NCBI GenBank assembly: GCA_945871425.1
Contig: CAMBVS010000023.1
Location: 1 to 54,321 of the forward strand
Reading direction: 5' to 3'
DNA from: Rhizobium sp. Q54
Lineage (GTDB): Bacteria; Pseudomonadota; Alphaproteobacteria; SHVZ01
Length of the DNA stretch: 54,321 nucleotides
Shown here: in pieces, positions 34,615 to 43,867 of the stretch
How the letters are laid out: each line of letters begins with the position of its first letter
How positions within the stretch are numbered: the first letter of the stretch is position 1
Translations under genes and position numbers: made by a program
The notes under the pieces: generated by a model
The model's database searches: none
What the model was told of the DNA's origin: nothing
Seen by the model: the letters and a program-made list of their open reading frames with translations, nothing else

Positions 34615-36014
34615 GCGCCGACCTTGCGCTGCTCTCGGCGAGCGAGCTCGCGCGCCGGATCCGCGCCGGCAAGGCGACGGCGCGCGCCGCGGTCGAGGCC
34701 TGCCTCGAGCGCATCGACAACCGGAACGACCAGCTGAACGCCTTCATCGCGCTCGATGCCGCGCATGCGCAGGCGACCGCCGACCTCGCCGATGCCGAGG
34801 CGAAGCGCGGCCGCTGGAAGGGACCGCTGCACGGCGTGCCGCTGGCGCACAAGGACATGTATTACCGCGAGGGGCGCATCGCCACTTGCGGCTCGAAGAT
34901 CCGCCGCGACTGGGTGGCGCCGGCGACATCGACCGCGCTTGCCCGCCTGGATGCCGCCGGCGCGCTCGACCTCGGCACCCTCAACATGGCCGAATTCGCC
35001 CTCGGGCCCACGGGCCACAACTGGCATCACGGGCATGCACGGAACGCCTGGAACCCTCTGCACATCACCGGTGGCTCGTCCTCGGGCTCGGCGACCGGCG
35101 TCGCCGCCCGGATGTTCTTCGGCTCGCTGGGATCGGACACCGGCGGCTCGATCCGACTGCCGGCACACTACTGCGGCGTCGTCGGGATCAAGCCGACCTG
35201 GGGCCGGGTCAGCCGCGCCAACGCCATGCCGCTGTCATGGAGTCTCGATTGCGTCGGGCCGCTGACCCGAACGGTCGAGGACGCAGCGCTGATGCTTTCA
35301 ATCATCGCCGGCGTCGATCCCGCCGATCCGACCGCGGCCGGCGAGCCGGTGCCCGACTACGTCGTCGGCCTCGCCCGCGGCGTCCGCGGGCTTCGCATCG
35401 GCCGGCCAGCGAGCTTCTTCACCGAGGTCGACGGCGAGAGCGAGCGCGCGCTCGCGGACGCCCGGCGGGTCCTGGAAAGGCTCGGCGCCACCATCGTCGA
35501 CGTGCCGATCCCCGACATGGAGCGGATCGGCGCCTGCTTTACGATGGTGATGGGGCCTGAGTCGGCCACCATCCACCGCGAGTGGCTGCGCACGCGTGCC
35601 GACGACTACAGCGGCCAGGTGCGGGCCCGGCTCGAGGCCGGTCTGATGGTCCCGGCGACCTTCTATCTCGATGCGATGCGCGCCCGCGGACCGCTGCTGG
35701 CCGACTTCATCGACACCGTCTTCAGCCGCTGCGACGTGCTCCTGGTGCCGACCGGGACCAGCCCGGCGCCGACCGTCGCCGAGAGCGAGGTGACCGGCGG
35801 CCCCGACCTGGTGGCACGGTTGACCCATTTCCCCAAATTCACCCGGCCGTTCAACTATCTCGGCCTGCCCGGACTCACGGTGCCGGCGGGATTCAGCGGC
35901 TCGGGCCTGCCGATCGGCCTGCAGCTGGTCGGCCGCCCCTTCGACGAGGCGACACTGTTCTCAGCCGGCCACGCCTACCAGCAGGCGACGGAGTGGCACA
36001 CCAGGGTGCCCTAA
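34611..36014 (+). CDS. Amidase signature enzyme (AtzE/GatA-like)
   Basis: A 467-residue amidase. The Ser-cisSer-Lys triad is visible: lysine in VPLAHKDMYYR, glycine/serine-rich GGSSSGSATGVA, and nucleophile serine in GSDTGGSIRLPAHYCG. GTG start overlaps the AtzG-like gene, as in AtzG-AtzE pairs whose AtzE hydrolyses 1-carboxybiuret. Absence of GatB and of tRNA-linked neighbours argues against GatA. The substrate here may be a carbamoylated or small amide. It ends four bases from the convergent amidohydrolase gene, so no room remains for a separate terminator. Confidence 0.88.
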   Translation: MSADLALLSASELARRIRAGKATARAAVEACLERIDNRNDQLNAFIALDAAHAQATADLADAEAKRGRWKGPLHGVPLAHKDMYYREGRIATCGSKIRRDWVAPATSTALARLDAAGALDLGTLNMAEFALGPTGHNWHHGHARNAWNPLHITGGSSSGSATGVAARMFFGSLGSDTGGSIRLPAHYCGVVGIKPTWGRVSRANAMPLSWSLDCVGPLTRTVEDAALMLSIIAGVDPADPTAAGEPVPDYVVGLARGVRGLRIGRPASFFTEVDGESERALADARRVLERLGATIVDVPIPDMERIGACFTMVMGPESATIHREWLRTRADDYSGQVRARLEAGLMVPATFYLDAMRARGPLLADFIDTVFSRCDVLLVPTGTSPAPTVAESEVTGGPDLVARLTHFPKFTRPFNYLGLPGLTVPAGFSGSGLPIGLQLVGRPFDEATLFSAGHAYQQATEWHTRVP

Positions 36015-36018
36015 GCTT

Positions 36019-37452
36019 CTAGAACCGCGCGTGGCCCCAGAAGCGGGCGGGCGGCTGCAAGAGGCCGGCGCCGTCGATGCGCGCCAGCATCAGATCTGTC
36101 TCGCGCTGGGCTTCGTCCATCACCTTCATCTCGTCGACGGTGCGGACCTCCCTCCCCTCCATCAGCACGCGGCCGTCGACGATGACGGTGTCGACGTCGG
36201 CGCCCGAGGCGAAGGAGACCACGCGGTAGACCGGCATGTTGAGCGGCATCAGGTGCGGCTTGTAGAGGTCGAGCAGGATGACGTCGGCCTTCTTGCCGGG
36301 TTCCAGCGAGCCGATCTCCGTCTCCATCCCGAGCGCGCAGGCGGCGTCCACGGTCACCATCTCCAGCACCTTGCCCTGGGGCAGGATGCGGGGGTCGCGG
36401 AAGTGGCGGCGGTGGTAGTGCATGCACTGGAACATGTGGCGGAACATGTCGGCGCTGCGGTCGGGCGCCGTGCCGTCCGAGCCCAGGGCCACGGTGACGC
36501 CGGCCTCGATCAGCTCCGGCACCGGACAGCGGCCGCGCACCGACATCATGGCGGACGGGTTGTGGACGATGCTGGTGCCGCTGCGCTTGGCCGCGGCGAT
36601 GTCGGCGTCGGTCAGGTCGATGCTGTGCGAGAGGAAGGCGTCGGGGCCGAGCAATCCCAGGTCCTCGGCAAAGGCGATCGAGCCGGCGCGATGGCCGTCC
36701 TGGGTGAAGCCGACGCCGTGGCGGCGCGAAAGGTCGCGCATCGCCGTCCCCTGCGCCCGCACCAGATCGACCTCGGCCCGGCGCTCGGCCGGCAGCTCGT
36801 GGTGATGGACCGGGAAGGTCAACGCGATGCGGACGCGGCCCTCGGCCGATCCGTGGCGGCGCTGGATCAGCGTCTCGCAGGTCTTGAGCTGGCGGTCGTA
36901 GGAGATCTGCTGCTCTCGCCACTCGCCGCGATCGAGCGTGGCAAACGTCTTCGGAAAGGGCGGCCGGCAGGCGCCGACCGCGACGACGGCGCGGATGCCC
37001 ACTTCGGCGACGCCGTCGCAATGACGTTCGCCGGACTCCGGCGCGTCGACCCGCATGACGTCGTCGCCGCCGCCGAGATAGGAGACGCCGGTCGTCGTCC
37101 CGGCTTTCAGCCGCTCCAGCGCCGAGAGCTGCGCCTCGGCGTGCCAGAAATCGGGCGTCGAGCCGACGGAGTAGATCCGCCCGACCGCCTCGTTCCAGAC
37201 GTCGCCGTCGCCGCCGCCCAGCGTCTTGACCAGCCCGTGGCCGGCATGGGCATGGCTGTCGATCAGGCCGGGCAGGACGGCTTTCCGCTTCGCGTCGATG
37301 ACACGTGGTGCGGTGTGTTCGCGCTTGACGTCCGCGCTCGGCCCGACGGCAACGATGCGGTCGCCGGCGATGGCGACGGCACCGTCCTCGATCACCCGCC
37401 GCACCGGGTCCATCGTGATGACGACGCCGCCCGTGATCAGGATGTCCGCCAT
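36019..37452 (-). CDS. Amidohydrolase, cytosine-deaminase/TrzN-AtzA-like superfamily
   Basis: A 477-residue metal-dependent hydrolase. It opens MADILITGGVVITMDPVRRV and has the metal-binding HxH in GLIDSHAHAGHGLVK, a downstream His cluster (TFPVHHHELP), SHSIDLTD, and the catalytic Asp in VALGSDGTAPDRS. It probably removes amino, chloro or amide groups from a heterocyclic or amidine compound. The ATG at 37450-37452 follows the stop of the M20 gene by five bases, so they form an operon. With the AtzG/E-like pair opposite, the locus is biased toward cyclic amide/amine breakdown. Confidence 0.85.
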   Translation of the reverse strand: MADILITGGVVITMDPVRRVIEDGAVAIAGDRIVAVGPSADVKREHTAPRVIDAKRKAVLPGLIDSHAHAGHGLVKTLGGGDGDVWNEAVGRIYSVGSTPDFWHAEAQLSALERLKAGTTTGVSYLGGGDDVMRVDAPESGERHCDGVAEVGIRAVVAVGACRPPFPKTFATLDRGEWREQQISYDRQLKTCETLIQRRHGSAEGRVRIALTFPVHHHELPAERRAEVDLVRAQGTAMRDLSRRHGVGFTQDGHRAGSIAFAEDLGLLGPDAFLSHSIDLTDADIAAAKRSGTSIVHNPSAMMSVRGRCPVPELIEAGVTVALGSDGTAPDRSADMFRHMFQCMHYHRRHFRDPRILPQGKVLEMVTVDAACALGMETEIGSLEPGKKADVILLDLYKPHLMPLNMPVYRVVSFASGADVDTVIVDGRVLMEGREVRTVDEMKVMDEAQRETDLMLARIDGAGLLQPPARFWGHARF

Positions 37453-37457
37453 CGCCC

Positions 37458-38654
37458 CTACTCCGCCACGCCGCAGTAAGCCGCAGCAGCCGCCAGATAA
37501 ACCTGGGCCGAGCGCTTGATGCGGTCGACCGAGACCCATTCGACGTCGGCATGCGCGGTGTGGTTGGAGGCGCCGTAGTAGAAGGTCGGGATGCCGGTGC
37601 CGTGGACGTAGAGGTTGGCGTCGCCGACGATGCGGCGGCCGACCACCTTGGGCGTCGATCCGGTCACCCGCTCGGCCGCGGCGATCACCGCCTTCACCGC
37701 GGCGTCGTCGACCGGCGTCTCGAAGGGCTCGCGCTCCTGCTCGATCCTGAGACCGAATCCGAGCTTGCCGGCGACGGCGAAGGGCCGGGCCAGCGCGTCC
37801 AGCTCGCGCCGTATGTCCTCGACGGTCTTGCCCGGCATCCAGCGCCGCGTGCCGATCAGGGTGCAATGGGTCGGGGTGCGGTTGTAGAGGTCGCCGGCCT
37901 CGGCGACGCCGAGGTCGATGCGCTCGGGCCCGGCCAGGGCATGGCGGTCACCGGCATCCATCTCCTGCTGGCGGCGGTGGACGGCGCCGATCAGCTCGCC
38001 CATGAAGCGGATCGGGTTCTCGCCGAAGGGCGTGTTGTTGGTATGGGTGCCGCCCTTGTCGGAGGTCAAGGTGATGACGAAGTTGGCCGAGCCCATGCTC
38101 ATCAGCCAGATATCCTCCTCGCCCTCGACGATCAGGATGCGGTCGGCTTTGGTGCGGCCGGCATTCAGGTCCTCGATGTACGCCTTCGGGCCGTCCTTGG
38201 CGGCGATCGCCTCCTCGTGGCCGACAACGGCGGAGATCACCAGATCGCCTTTCAGCTTCACGCCGGAGCCGATCAGCGCCCTGGCGGCGCCCAGCACGGC
38301 CGCCATCGGCCCCTTCATGTCGGTGGTGCCACGCCCGTAGATCAGGTCGCCCTCGCGCCTGGGCGGCCAGGCGCCGTGGATCGGCACGGTGTCGACATGG
38401 CCGTTGAGCGCCAGGGTCGGGCCGCCGCCAGTGCCGGGGATGCGGGCATAGAGGTTGTTGCGGCCGGGCGTGACCTCGCGCACGTCGACGTCGAGGCCGA
38501 GCTCGCGAAGCGCGTCGGCGTAGTACCGGCACATCTCCGCCTCGTCCATGGTGACGCTCTTGATCTCGACCATCTCGAGCGTCTTCTTCGCCATCCACTC
38601 GGCATCTGCCCGATCGAGTAGCCTCGCCACCGCCGTTTCGTGTCTCCTCGCCAT
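37458..38654 (-). CDS. M20-family metallopeptidase/deacylase (ArgE/DapE-like)
   Basis: A 398-residue enzyme. Metal ligands: His/Asp in LALNGHVDTVPIHG, Asp in GRGTTDMKGPMAAVLG, Glu pair in VVGHEEA, and a C-terminal His in YYGASNHTAHADVEW. ATG at 38652-38654 (MARRHET) is preferred since GGAGG precedes it by six bases; longer frames begin at 38693 and 38723. It hydrolyses an N-acyl amino acid or dipeptide-like bond. It is first in an operon with the amidohydrolase and diverges from the DmpA gene. Confidence 0.87.
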   Translation of the reverse strand: MARRHETAVARLLDRADAEWMAKKTLEMVEIKSVTMDEAEMCRYYADALRELGLDVDVREVTPGRNNLYARIPGTGGGPTLALNGHVDTVPIHGAWPPRREGDLIYGRGTTDMKGPMAAVLGAARALIGSGVKLKGDLVISAVVGHEEAIAAKDGPKAYIEDLNAGRTKADRILIVEGEEDIWLMSMGSANFVITLTSDKGGTHTNNTPFGENPIRFMGELIGAVHRRQQEMDAGDRHALAGPERIDLGVAEAGDLYNRTPTHCTLIGTRRWMPGKTVEDIRRELDALARPFAVAGKLGFGLRIEQEREPFETPVDDAAVKAVIAAAERVTGSTPKVVGRRIVGDANLYVHGTGIPTFYYGASNHTAHADVEWVSVDRIKRSAQVYLAAAAAYCGVAE

Positions 38655-38671
38655 CCGACGCCTCCGGTTGA

Positions 38672-38687
38672 ACCCGCCCGGGCGGGT
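38672..38687. promoter_or_regulatory. 16-bp perfect palindrome in the M20/DmpA divergent region
   Basis: ACCCGCCCGGGCGGGT is perfectly self-complementary and lies 17 bases upstream of the M20 start and 38 bases upstream of the DmpA start. It could be a shared operator. Its GC-only core makes a chance palindrome more likely than usual in this genome. Confidence 0.3.
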
Positions 38688-38725
38688 GGTCATGATCTCG
38701 GCCGCACTCAGGAACGGAGTCAACC

Positions 38726-39838
38726 ATGACCGCCTTCTCCCCGGAACGCCGCCGCCTTCGCGACCTCGGCATCACCGTCGGCCGGCTGCCGACGGGCAAG
38801 CTGAACGCCATCACCGACGTCGCCGGCGTGCGGGTCGGCCACTGCACGGTGGTGAGGGACACCCCGCGCCTGTCGCGCACCGGTGTCACCGCGATCTGGC
38901 CGTCGGACGATCCGTGGGGAAGCGAGCTGTTCGCCGGCACCTACTCCTTCAACGGCTGCGGCGAATTCACCGGCTGGATCTGGCTGGAGGAATCCGGCTG
39001 CCTCACTTCGCCGATCATGCTGACCGGCACGCATTCGGTCGGCGCGGTCCGCGACGCGCTGATCAACATCGCCGAGGAGCGCGGGCATCCGGCGCATTGG
39101 CATCTGGGCCTGGTCGGCGAGACCTATGACGGCTTCCTCTCCGATGCCTATGCCAACGCCGTGCAGAAACGCGAGGTCGAGGCGGCGCTCGACACGGCGA
39201 CCGCCGGCCCAGTGCCGGAGGGCTGCGTCGGCGGCGGCACCGGCATGAACTGCCACGAGTTCAAGGGCGGCATCGGCACTTCGTCGCGCGTCGTCGAGAT
39301 CGCCGGCGAGCGCTACACCGTCGGCGTGCTGGTGCAGGCGAACTACGGCGTCCGCGAGGAGCTGTCGATCGACGGCGTGCCGGTCGGACGCGAGATCGGC
39401 GTCGACGTGGTTCCGTCCGGCCGCCGTGACGCGGTCTCCAATGCCGGCTCGATCCTGATCATCGTCGCCACCGATGCGCCGCTGCTGCCGCACCAGTGCA
39501 AGCGCCTGGCCCAGCGCGCCACCATCGGCTTAGGCCGCATCGGCGGCTATGGCCGGAACGGCTCGGGCGACCTCTTTCTCGCCTTCTCCACCGGCAACCG
39601 CATGCCGACCTCGGGCGTCGACTTCCTGGCGAAACCGGCGCCGAAGCCGCCGATGCCTTGCCGCATGCTGCCGAACCCGGAGATCAACCCGCTGTTCAAC
39701 GCCACCGCCGAGGCGACCGAGGAATCGATCGCCAACGCCATCTGCATGGCGACCACCACCCACGGCCGCGAAGGCCGGGTGATGCACGCGATGCCGCTCG
39801 ACCGCCTGCAGGAGGTGTGGCGGAGGCACCGGCGCTAG
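38726..39838 (+). CDS. P1-family peptidase (DmpA, L-aminopeptidase/D-amidase-like)
   Basis: A 370-residue N-terminal-nucleophile hydrolase. Family hallmarks: NAITDVAGVRVGHCTV, FNGCGEFTGWIWLEESG, and the self-cleavage site G241/S242 in NAGSILIIVATDAPLLPHQ, where S242 becomes the nucleophile of the small subunit (Ser250 in DmpA). DmpA releases N-terminal L-residues and hydrolyses D-amino acid amides and esters. CGGAG lies before ATG. Its stop overlaps that of the convergent MFS gene (CTAG). Confidence 0.9.
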   Translation: MTAFSPERRRLRDLGITVGRLPTGKLNAITDVAGVRVGHCTVVRDTPRLSRTGVTAIWPSDDPWGSELFAGTYSFNGCGEFTGWIWLEESGCLTSPIMLTGTHSVGAVRDALINIAEERGHPAHWHLGLVGETYDGFLSDAYANAVQKREVEAALDTATAGPVPEGCVGGGTGMNCHEFKGGIGTSSRVVEIAGERYTVGVLVQANYGVREELSIDGVPVGREIGVDVVPSGRRDAVSNAGSILIIVATDAPLLPHQCKRLAQRATIGLGRIGGYGRNGSGDLFLAFSTGNRMPTSGVDFLAKPAPKPPMPCRMLPNPEINPLFNATAEATEESIANAICMATTTHGREGRVMHAMPLDRLQEVWRRHRR

Positions 39839-41031
39839 GCACCGAGAGGCCGGCGTCCCAGGCGAAAGGCGGCGAAGGACAGGAAGACCGAAGCGACGCC
39901 GCAGAGCGCGACCAGGAGCCAGACGACGTCGCCGCCATAGGCGGCATAGATCGCCGAGCCGATCACCGGAGCCACGACATGGCCGCTGGAGAAGAGCGCG
40001 TTGTAGAGGCCCATGTAGCGGCCGGCCGCACCTGCCGCTTCGCCTCGCTTCAGGACCGTCGCCACCAGCAGCGGCCAGAGCGAGATGCCGCCGAGCGTGA
40101 GGGCTACCATGCTGGCGCCGACGAAGCCCCGGCTCTCGCCATAGGGAAGGAGCGCCAAGCCCGCTGAGAAGAGGATGCTTGCGGCCATGATCGCCCGGCA
40201 GCGGTCGAAGCGCTTCAGGAAGGCCGAGAGCGGCACCGAGCAGAGGACGGCCAGCGTCATGTTCAAGGTCCAGAGCAGGCCGTAGCCGGAGGCGTCGATG
40301 CCGTAGCGCTCGGTCAGGTAGACCGGATAGGTGCTGCGGGTCTGGCCGGCGATGAAGGCCCAGGCGAGGATGGCGCCGCAGAAGATCAGGAAGGCGGGAT
40401 CGACGAAGGGCGAGCGCTGCGGTGTGTCGGCTTTCTCGCGGATCACCGCCGCTTCGGCGCGCGTCGCCGCCGGCACCGCCAGCAGGACCATGAGACCGGC
40501 GCCGACCGCCATCGCGCCGGCCATCGCGAACACCGGCCCGTAGCCGAACGGCACGATCCAGGCAGCGACGGCAGCCGCCATCCCGGCGCCGAGGTTGACG
40601 GCGGTGAGGTAGACCGAGAACGCCTGGGAACGATGGGCGTCGCCGACCATGCCCATCATTGCCACCGAATACGCCGGCCGGACCCCGCCGCGGGCAGCGC
40701 CCAGCAGAAACAGAAGCACCCCCAGGGCCCAGGGATCGGCGAGGAGTCCGATGATCGCGACAAGACCGCCGGTCGCCGCCATCAGCAGCGCCAGCACGTT
40801 CCGCGCCGAAACGCGGTCGCAGACCCAGCCGGCGAGATAGGACCCGGCGATGGCGCCGAGCCCGAGCATGCCGAGGACGACACCGGCGCGAGCGACCGGG
40901 TATCCCAGCGCCTCGGTGAGGTACAGCATCAGGAAGATGATGCCGGCCTCGCTGAAGCTGAACAGGAGGACCGCCAGCGACAGCCGGTAGAGCGCTCTGG
41001 TCAGGCCGTCGAGTCCGAGGAGGCGCCGCAT
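39835..41031 (-). CDS. MFS transporter
   Basis: A 398-residue 12-TM major facilitator protein. The start MRRLLGLDGLTRALYRLS leads into helix 1 (LAVLLFSFSEAGIIFLMLYL). The loop after helix 2 (GSYLAGWVCDRVSARNVL) matches the MFS A-motif pattern, and a second half begins near LIFCGAILAWAFIAGQ. The gene follows the NHL-propeller gene by 22 bases on the same strand, so the pair is likely an operon. Substrate unknown. Confidence 0.85.
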   Translation of the reverse strand: MRRLLGLDGLTRALYRLSLAVLLFSFSEAGIIFLMLYLTEALGYPVARAGVVLGMLGLGAIAGSYLAGWVCDRVSARNVLALLMAATGGLVAIIGLLADPWALGVLLFLLGAARGGVRPAYSVAMMGMVGDAHRSQAFSVYLTAVNLGAGMAAAVAAWIVPFGYGPVFAMAGAMAVGAGLMVLLAVPAATRAEAAVIREKADTPQRSPFVDPAFLIFCGAILAWAFIAGQTRSTYPVYLTERYGIDASGYGLLWTLNMTLAVLCSVPLSAFLKRFDRCRAIMAASILFSAGLALLPYGESRGFVGASMVALTLGGISLWPLLVATVLKRGEAAGAAGRYMGLYNALFSSGHVVAPVIGSAIYAAYGGDVVWLLVALCGVASVFLSFAAFRLGRRPLGA

Positions 41032-41053
41032 GGCGCCGAAAGGGCGGACGTCC

Positions 41054-42025
41054 CTAGCCGGCCGCCGTCACCTTGCGGAACTTGTGCAGCGAGCGGAGCC
41101 CCTCGGGCCTGGGCTTGTCCGGATAGAAGGTCGGCCAGTTGGTCCAGGAGACCTCGCCGACATAGATGTCGCCGCGGCTGTCGACGGTGATGCCGTGCGG
41201 GGCCTGGAACTCGGTCGGCCCGAGACCTGGGCCGGTGGCGGCGCCGATCCGGGCCAGCCGCTTGCCGGTGTGGTCGACCACGCTCAGGCGCGGGCCGATA
41301 TTCGGCATGTTGCGGTTGACCGCCATGCCGGGGCCGAGCTCGCCGATGTAGCAGACCGGGCATTTGCCGGCCGGCATGAACAGGGCGCAGGGCCGGTGGA
41401 TGTTGTTCCACTGGGTCTGGTAGCGGCCTTCGCCGTCGAAGATCTGGACCCGGTGGTTCTCGCGGTCGGCAACATAGACGTAGCCGTCGCCGTCGCAGGT
41501 GATGTTGTGGGTGATGTTGAACTCACCCGGATCGGTACCGGGCCCGCCCCAGGTCTTGAGCAGCTTGCCGTCCGGCGAGAACTTGTGGACATGCGAGTTG
41601 CCGTAGCCGTCGGCGACATAGATCTCGCCCTTCGGCGACAGCGCTGTATGGGTGCAGCGGTGGAACGGCAGCCCGCTCATGTAGGGGCTGGGCTTGCCGG
41701 GAACGCCGATCTCCAGCAGCACCTTGCCGTCCAGCGTGCATTGCCGGACCGTGTGGTCGCCGTCGTCGGTCAGCCAGACCGTCTCGTCCGGCCCCATGTG
41801 CAGGCCATGCGCGCGGGGGAAGCGTCCCTCGCCCCAGCTCTTGAGGAAATTGCCGTCGCGGTCGAAGACGATCATCGGGTGCTCGCCGCGATTGAAGACG
41901 TAGACGTTGTCCTTGGCGTCGACGCCGACCGAGCCGATCTCCTTGAACGACCAGCCCGCAGGCAGCTTGGCCCAGTTCTCCACCGGCTGGTAGACCCACT
42001 CGCCCTCGCCCACCGTGACCGTCAT
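41054..42025 (-). CDS. NHL-repeat propeller, peptidyl-alpha-hydroxyglycine lyase-like
   Basis: A 323-residue six-bladed propeller. Blades show FKEIGSVGVDAKDNVYVFNR, AHGLHMGPDETVWLTDDGDH, THTALSPKGEIYVADGYGNS, NITCDGDGYVYVADRENHRV and PHGITVDSRGDIYVGEVSWT, close to the catalytic propeller of peptidyl-alpha-hydroxyglycine alpha-amidating lyase. No signal peptide is visible, unlike eukaryotic PAL. GGAG lies directly before ATG. It is probably co-transcribed with the downstream MFS gene. Whether it is a true lyase is not settled by sequence. Confidence 0.78.
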   Translation of the reverse strand: MTVTVGEGEWVYQPVENWAKLPAGWSFKEIGSVGVDAKDNVYVFNRGEHPMIVFDRDGNFLKSWGEGRFPRAHGLHMGPDETVWLTDDGDHTVRQCTLDGKVLLEIGVPGKPSPYMSGLPFHRCTHTALSPKGEIYVADGYGNSHVHKFSPDGKLLKTWGGPGTDPGEFNITHNITCDGDGYVYVADRENHRVQIFDGEGRYQTQWNNIHRPCALFMPAGKCPVCYIGELGPGMAVNRNMPNIGPRLSVVDHTGKRLARIGAATGPGLGPTEFQAPHGITVDSRGDIYVGEVSWTNWPTFYPDKPRPEGLRSLHKFRKVTAAG

Positions 42026-42129
42026 CTCCGTCCCTCCCCGTTTGCGGCTTTGCCGAGCCTACCCCGCCCTGCCCTTGCACTGAAGGAGAAGGCTCGCTAA
42101 GCCAGCCTCCTTCGACAGGGAGACATTCC

Positions 42130-43629
42130 ATGGACGCCGCCGCCCTCCTCTCGCGCCTCGGCATCTCGCCCGGCGACCTCGCCAAGGGCGATCTCGTCTG
42201 CCGCTCGCCGATCGACGGCGGCGAGCTCGGCCGGCTGCCCTCGACCTCGCCGGAGGCCACCAAGACCGCAATCGACAAGGCGCATGCCGCCTTCCTCGCC
42301 TGGCGACAGGTGCCGGCGCCGCGACGGGGCGAGCTGGTGCGCCTGTTCGGCGAGGAGCTGCGGGCGGCCAAGGAGGATCTCGGTCAGCTGGTGACGCTGG
42401 AGGCCGGCAAGATCGTCCAGGAGGGCCAGGGCGAGGTCCAGGAGATGATCGACATCTGCGACTTCGCCGTCGGCCTCTCGCGCCAGCTCTACGGCCTCAC
42501 CATCGCGTCCGAGCGCCCCGGGCACCGGATGATGGAGACCTGGCATCCGCTTGGCGTCTGCGGCGTCATCTCCGCCTTCAACTTCCCCGTGGCCGTGTGG
42601 TCGTGGAACGCGGCGCTGGCGCTGGTCTCGGGCGACTCCGTGTTGTGGAAGCCGTCGGAGAAGACCTCGCTGACGGCGCTCGCCTGCGCACGTCTGTTCG
42701 GGCGGGCGGCAAAGCGCTTCGGCGGCGTGCCCGACGGCCTCCTCACCCTGATCCTCGGCGGCGCCGAGGTCGGCCGCATCATGGCCGAAAGCCCGAAGGT
42801 GCCGGTGGTCAGCGCCACCGGATCGACCCGCATGGGCAAGGCGGTCGCCGAGACCGTCGCCCGCCGCCTCGGCCGCTCGATCCTGGAGCTCGGCGGCAAC
42901 AACGCGATGATCGTCGCCCCCTCGGCCGACCAGGAGCTGGCGATCCGCGGCATCCTGTTCTCGGCCGTCGGCACCGCCGGCCAGCGCTGCACCACGCTCA
43001 GGCGCCTGATCGTGCACGAGTCGATCCATGACGGGTTGGTGGAGCGGTTGAGGAAAGCCTACGCCTCGGTTCGCATCGGCGACCCGCGCGAGGCCGGCAC
43101 GCTGGTCGGCCCGCTGATCGACAAGGCGGCCTACGACGCCATGCAGGCAACGCTGACCCAGGCGAAGGCCGAGGGCGGGCAGGTCTTCGGCGGCGAACGC
43201 CAGCTCGAGAACCAGTTCCCCGGCGGCTACTACGTGCGCCCGGCGCTGGCGTCGATGCCGCGCCAGACCGACACGCTCAGGCGCGAGACCTTCGCGCCGA
43301 TCCTCTACACGCTCAAGTACCGGGAGTTCGCCGAGGCGGTCGCGCTCAACAACGACGTGCCGCAGGGGCTGGCGTCCAGCGTCTTCACCACCGACATGCG
43401 CGAGGCGGAGACGTTCATGGCGGATGTCGGCAGCGACTGCGGCATCGCCAACGTCAACATCGGTCCGTCGGGGGCCGAGATCGGCGGCGCCTTCGGCGGC
43501 GAGAAGGAGACCGGCGGCGGTCGGGAATCAGGCTCGGACGCCTGGAAGGGCTACATGCGGCGCGCTACCAACACCATCAACTACTCGCGCGAGCTGCCGC
43601 TGGCCCAGGGCATCAAGTTCGAGATCTAG
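42130..43629 (+). CDS. Aldehyde dehydrogenase, ALDH7/AmaB (piperideine-6-carboxylate dehydrogenase)-like
   Basis: A 499-residue NAD-dependent dehydrogenase. Catalytic cysteine in GTAGQRCTTLRRLIVHES, general-base glutamate in SILELGGNNAMIV, and cofactor region VSATGSTRMGKAV. The ALDH7-type signature SGSDAWKGYMRRATNTINYS near the C-terminus and HPLGVCGVISAFNFPVAVWSW support assignment to the alpha-aminoadipic semialdehyde group, which acts in lysine or pipecolate degradation. AGGGAG lies upstream of ATG. It diverges from the NHL gene. No other lysine-catabolic genes are adjacent. Confidence 0.88.
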   Translation: MDAAALLSRLGISPGDLAKGDLVCRSPIDGGELGRLPSTSPEATKTAIDKAHAAFLAWRQVPAPRRGELVRLFGEELRAAKEDLGQLVTLEAGKIVQEGQGEVQEMIDICDFAVGLSRQLYGLTIASERPGHRMMETWHPLGVCGVISAFNFPVAVWSWNAALALVSGDSVLWKPSEKTSLTALACARLFGRAAKRFGGVPDGLLTLILGGAEVGRIMAESPKVPVVSATGSTRMGKAVAETVARRLGRSILELGGNNAMIVAPSADQELAIRGILFSAVGTAGQRCTTLRRLIVHESIHDGLVERLRKAYASVRIGDPREAGTLVGPLIDKAAYDAMQATLTQAKAEGGQVFGGERQLENQFPGGYYVRPALASMPRQTDTLRRETFAPILYTLKYREFAEAVALNNDVPQGLASSVFTTDMREAETFMADVGSDCGIANVNIGPSGAEIGGAFGGEKETGGGRESGSDAWKGYMRRATNTINYSRELPLAQGIKFEI

Positions 43630-43867
43630 TGTCGTGAATCCGAAGTCCGGCGGCTTTGCCGGCAAACTTCGGAACCGGCACTCTAGGCGGCCTTCGGGTC
43701 GAGACAGACGACCATGTCGAGCCCGGCGCGCCCTCGTCGGCGGCGGAGGTCCTGGCCGCCTGGTCGACGCGAATCACCTTCTGCCGGAAATCGAGCAGCG
43801 CCGCAGGAATGTCGATGGCGTCGAGGATGTCCCGGGCAGCGGGCTCGAGGGCCGGGCACGTGCGCAT
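43613..43867 (-). CDS. Small uncertain ORF, possible PAS-like fragment
   Basis: It starts MRTCPALEPAARDILDAID and reads IPAALLDFRQKVIRVDQAA, which looks like the first strands of a PAS domain. After about residue 49 the frame turns arginine/proline/serine-rich and runs into the end of the dehydrogenase gene. In another frame the same DNA ends more naturally as GLDMVVCLDPKAA with a stop at 43683-43685, suggesting a frameshift. It lies upstream of, and divergent from, the response regulator. Probably a gene remnant. Confidence 0.3.
   Translation of the reverse strand: MRTCPALEPAARDILDAIDIPAALLDFRQKVIRVDQAARTSAADEGAPGSTWSSVSTRRPPRVPVPKFAGKAAGLRIHDTRSRT
43640..43672 (+). terminator. Hairpin downstream of the aldehyde dehydrogenase
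   Basis: CCGAAGT (43640-43646) pairs with ACTTCGG (43666-43672), and CCGGC (43647-43651) with GCCGG (43658-43662), leaving a 6-base loop and a 3-base bulge. It starts 10 bases after the stop codon. A uridine run is lacking, so factor-independent termination is only plausible. Confidence 0.45.
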
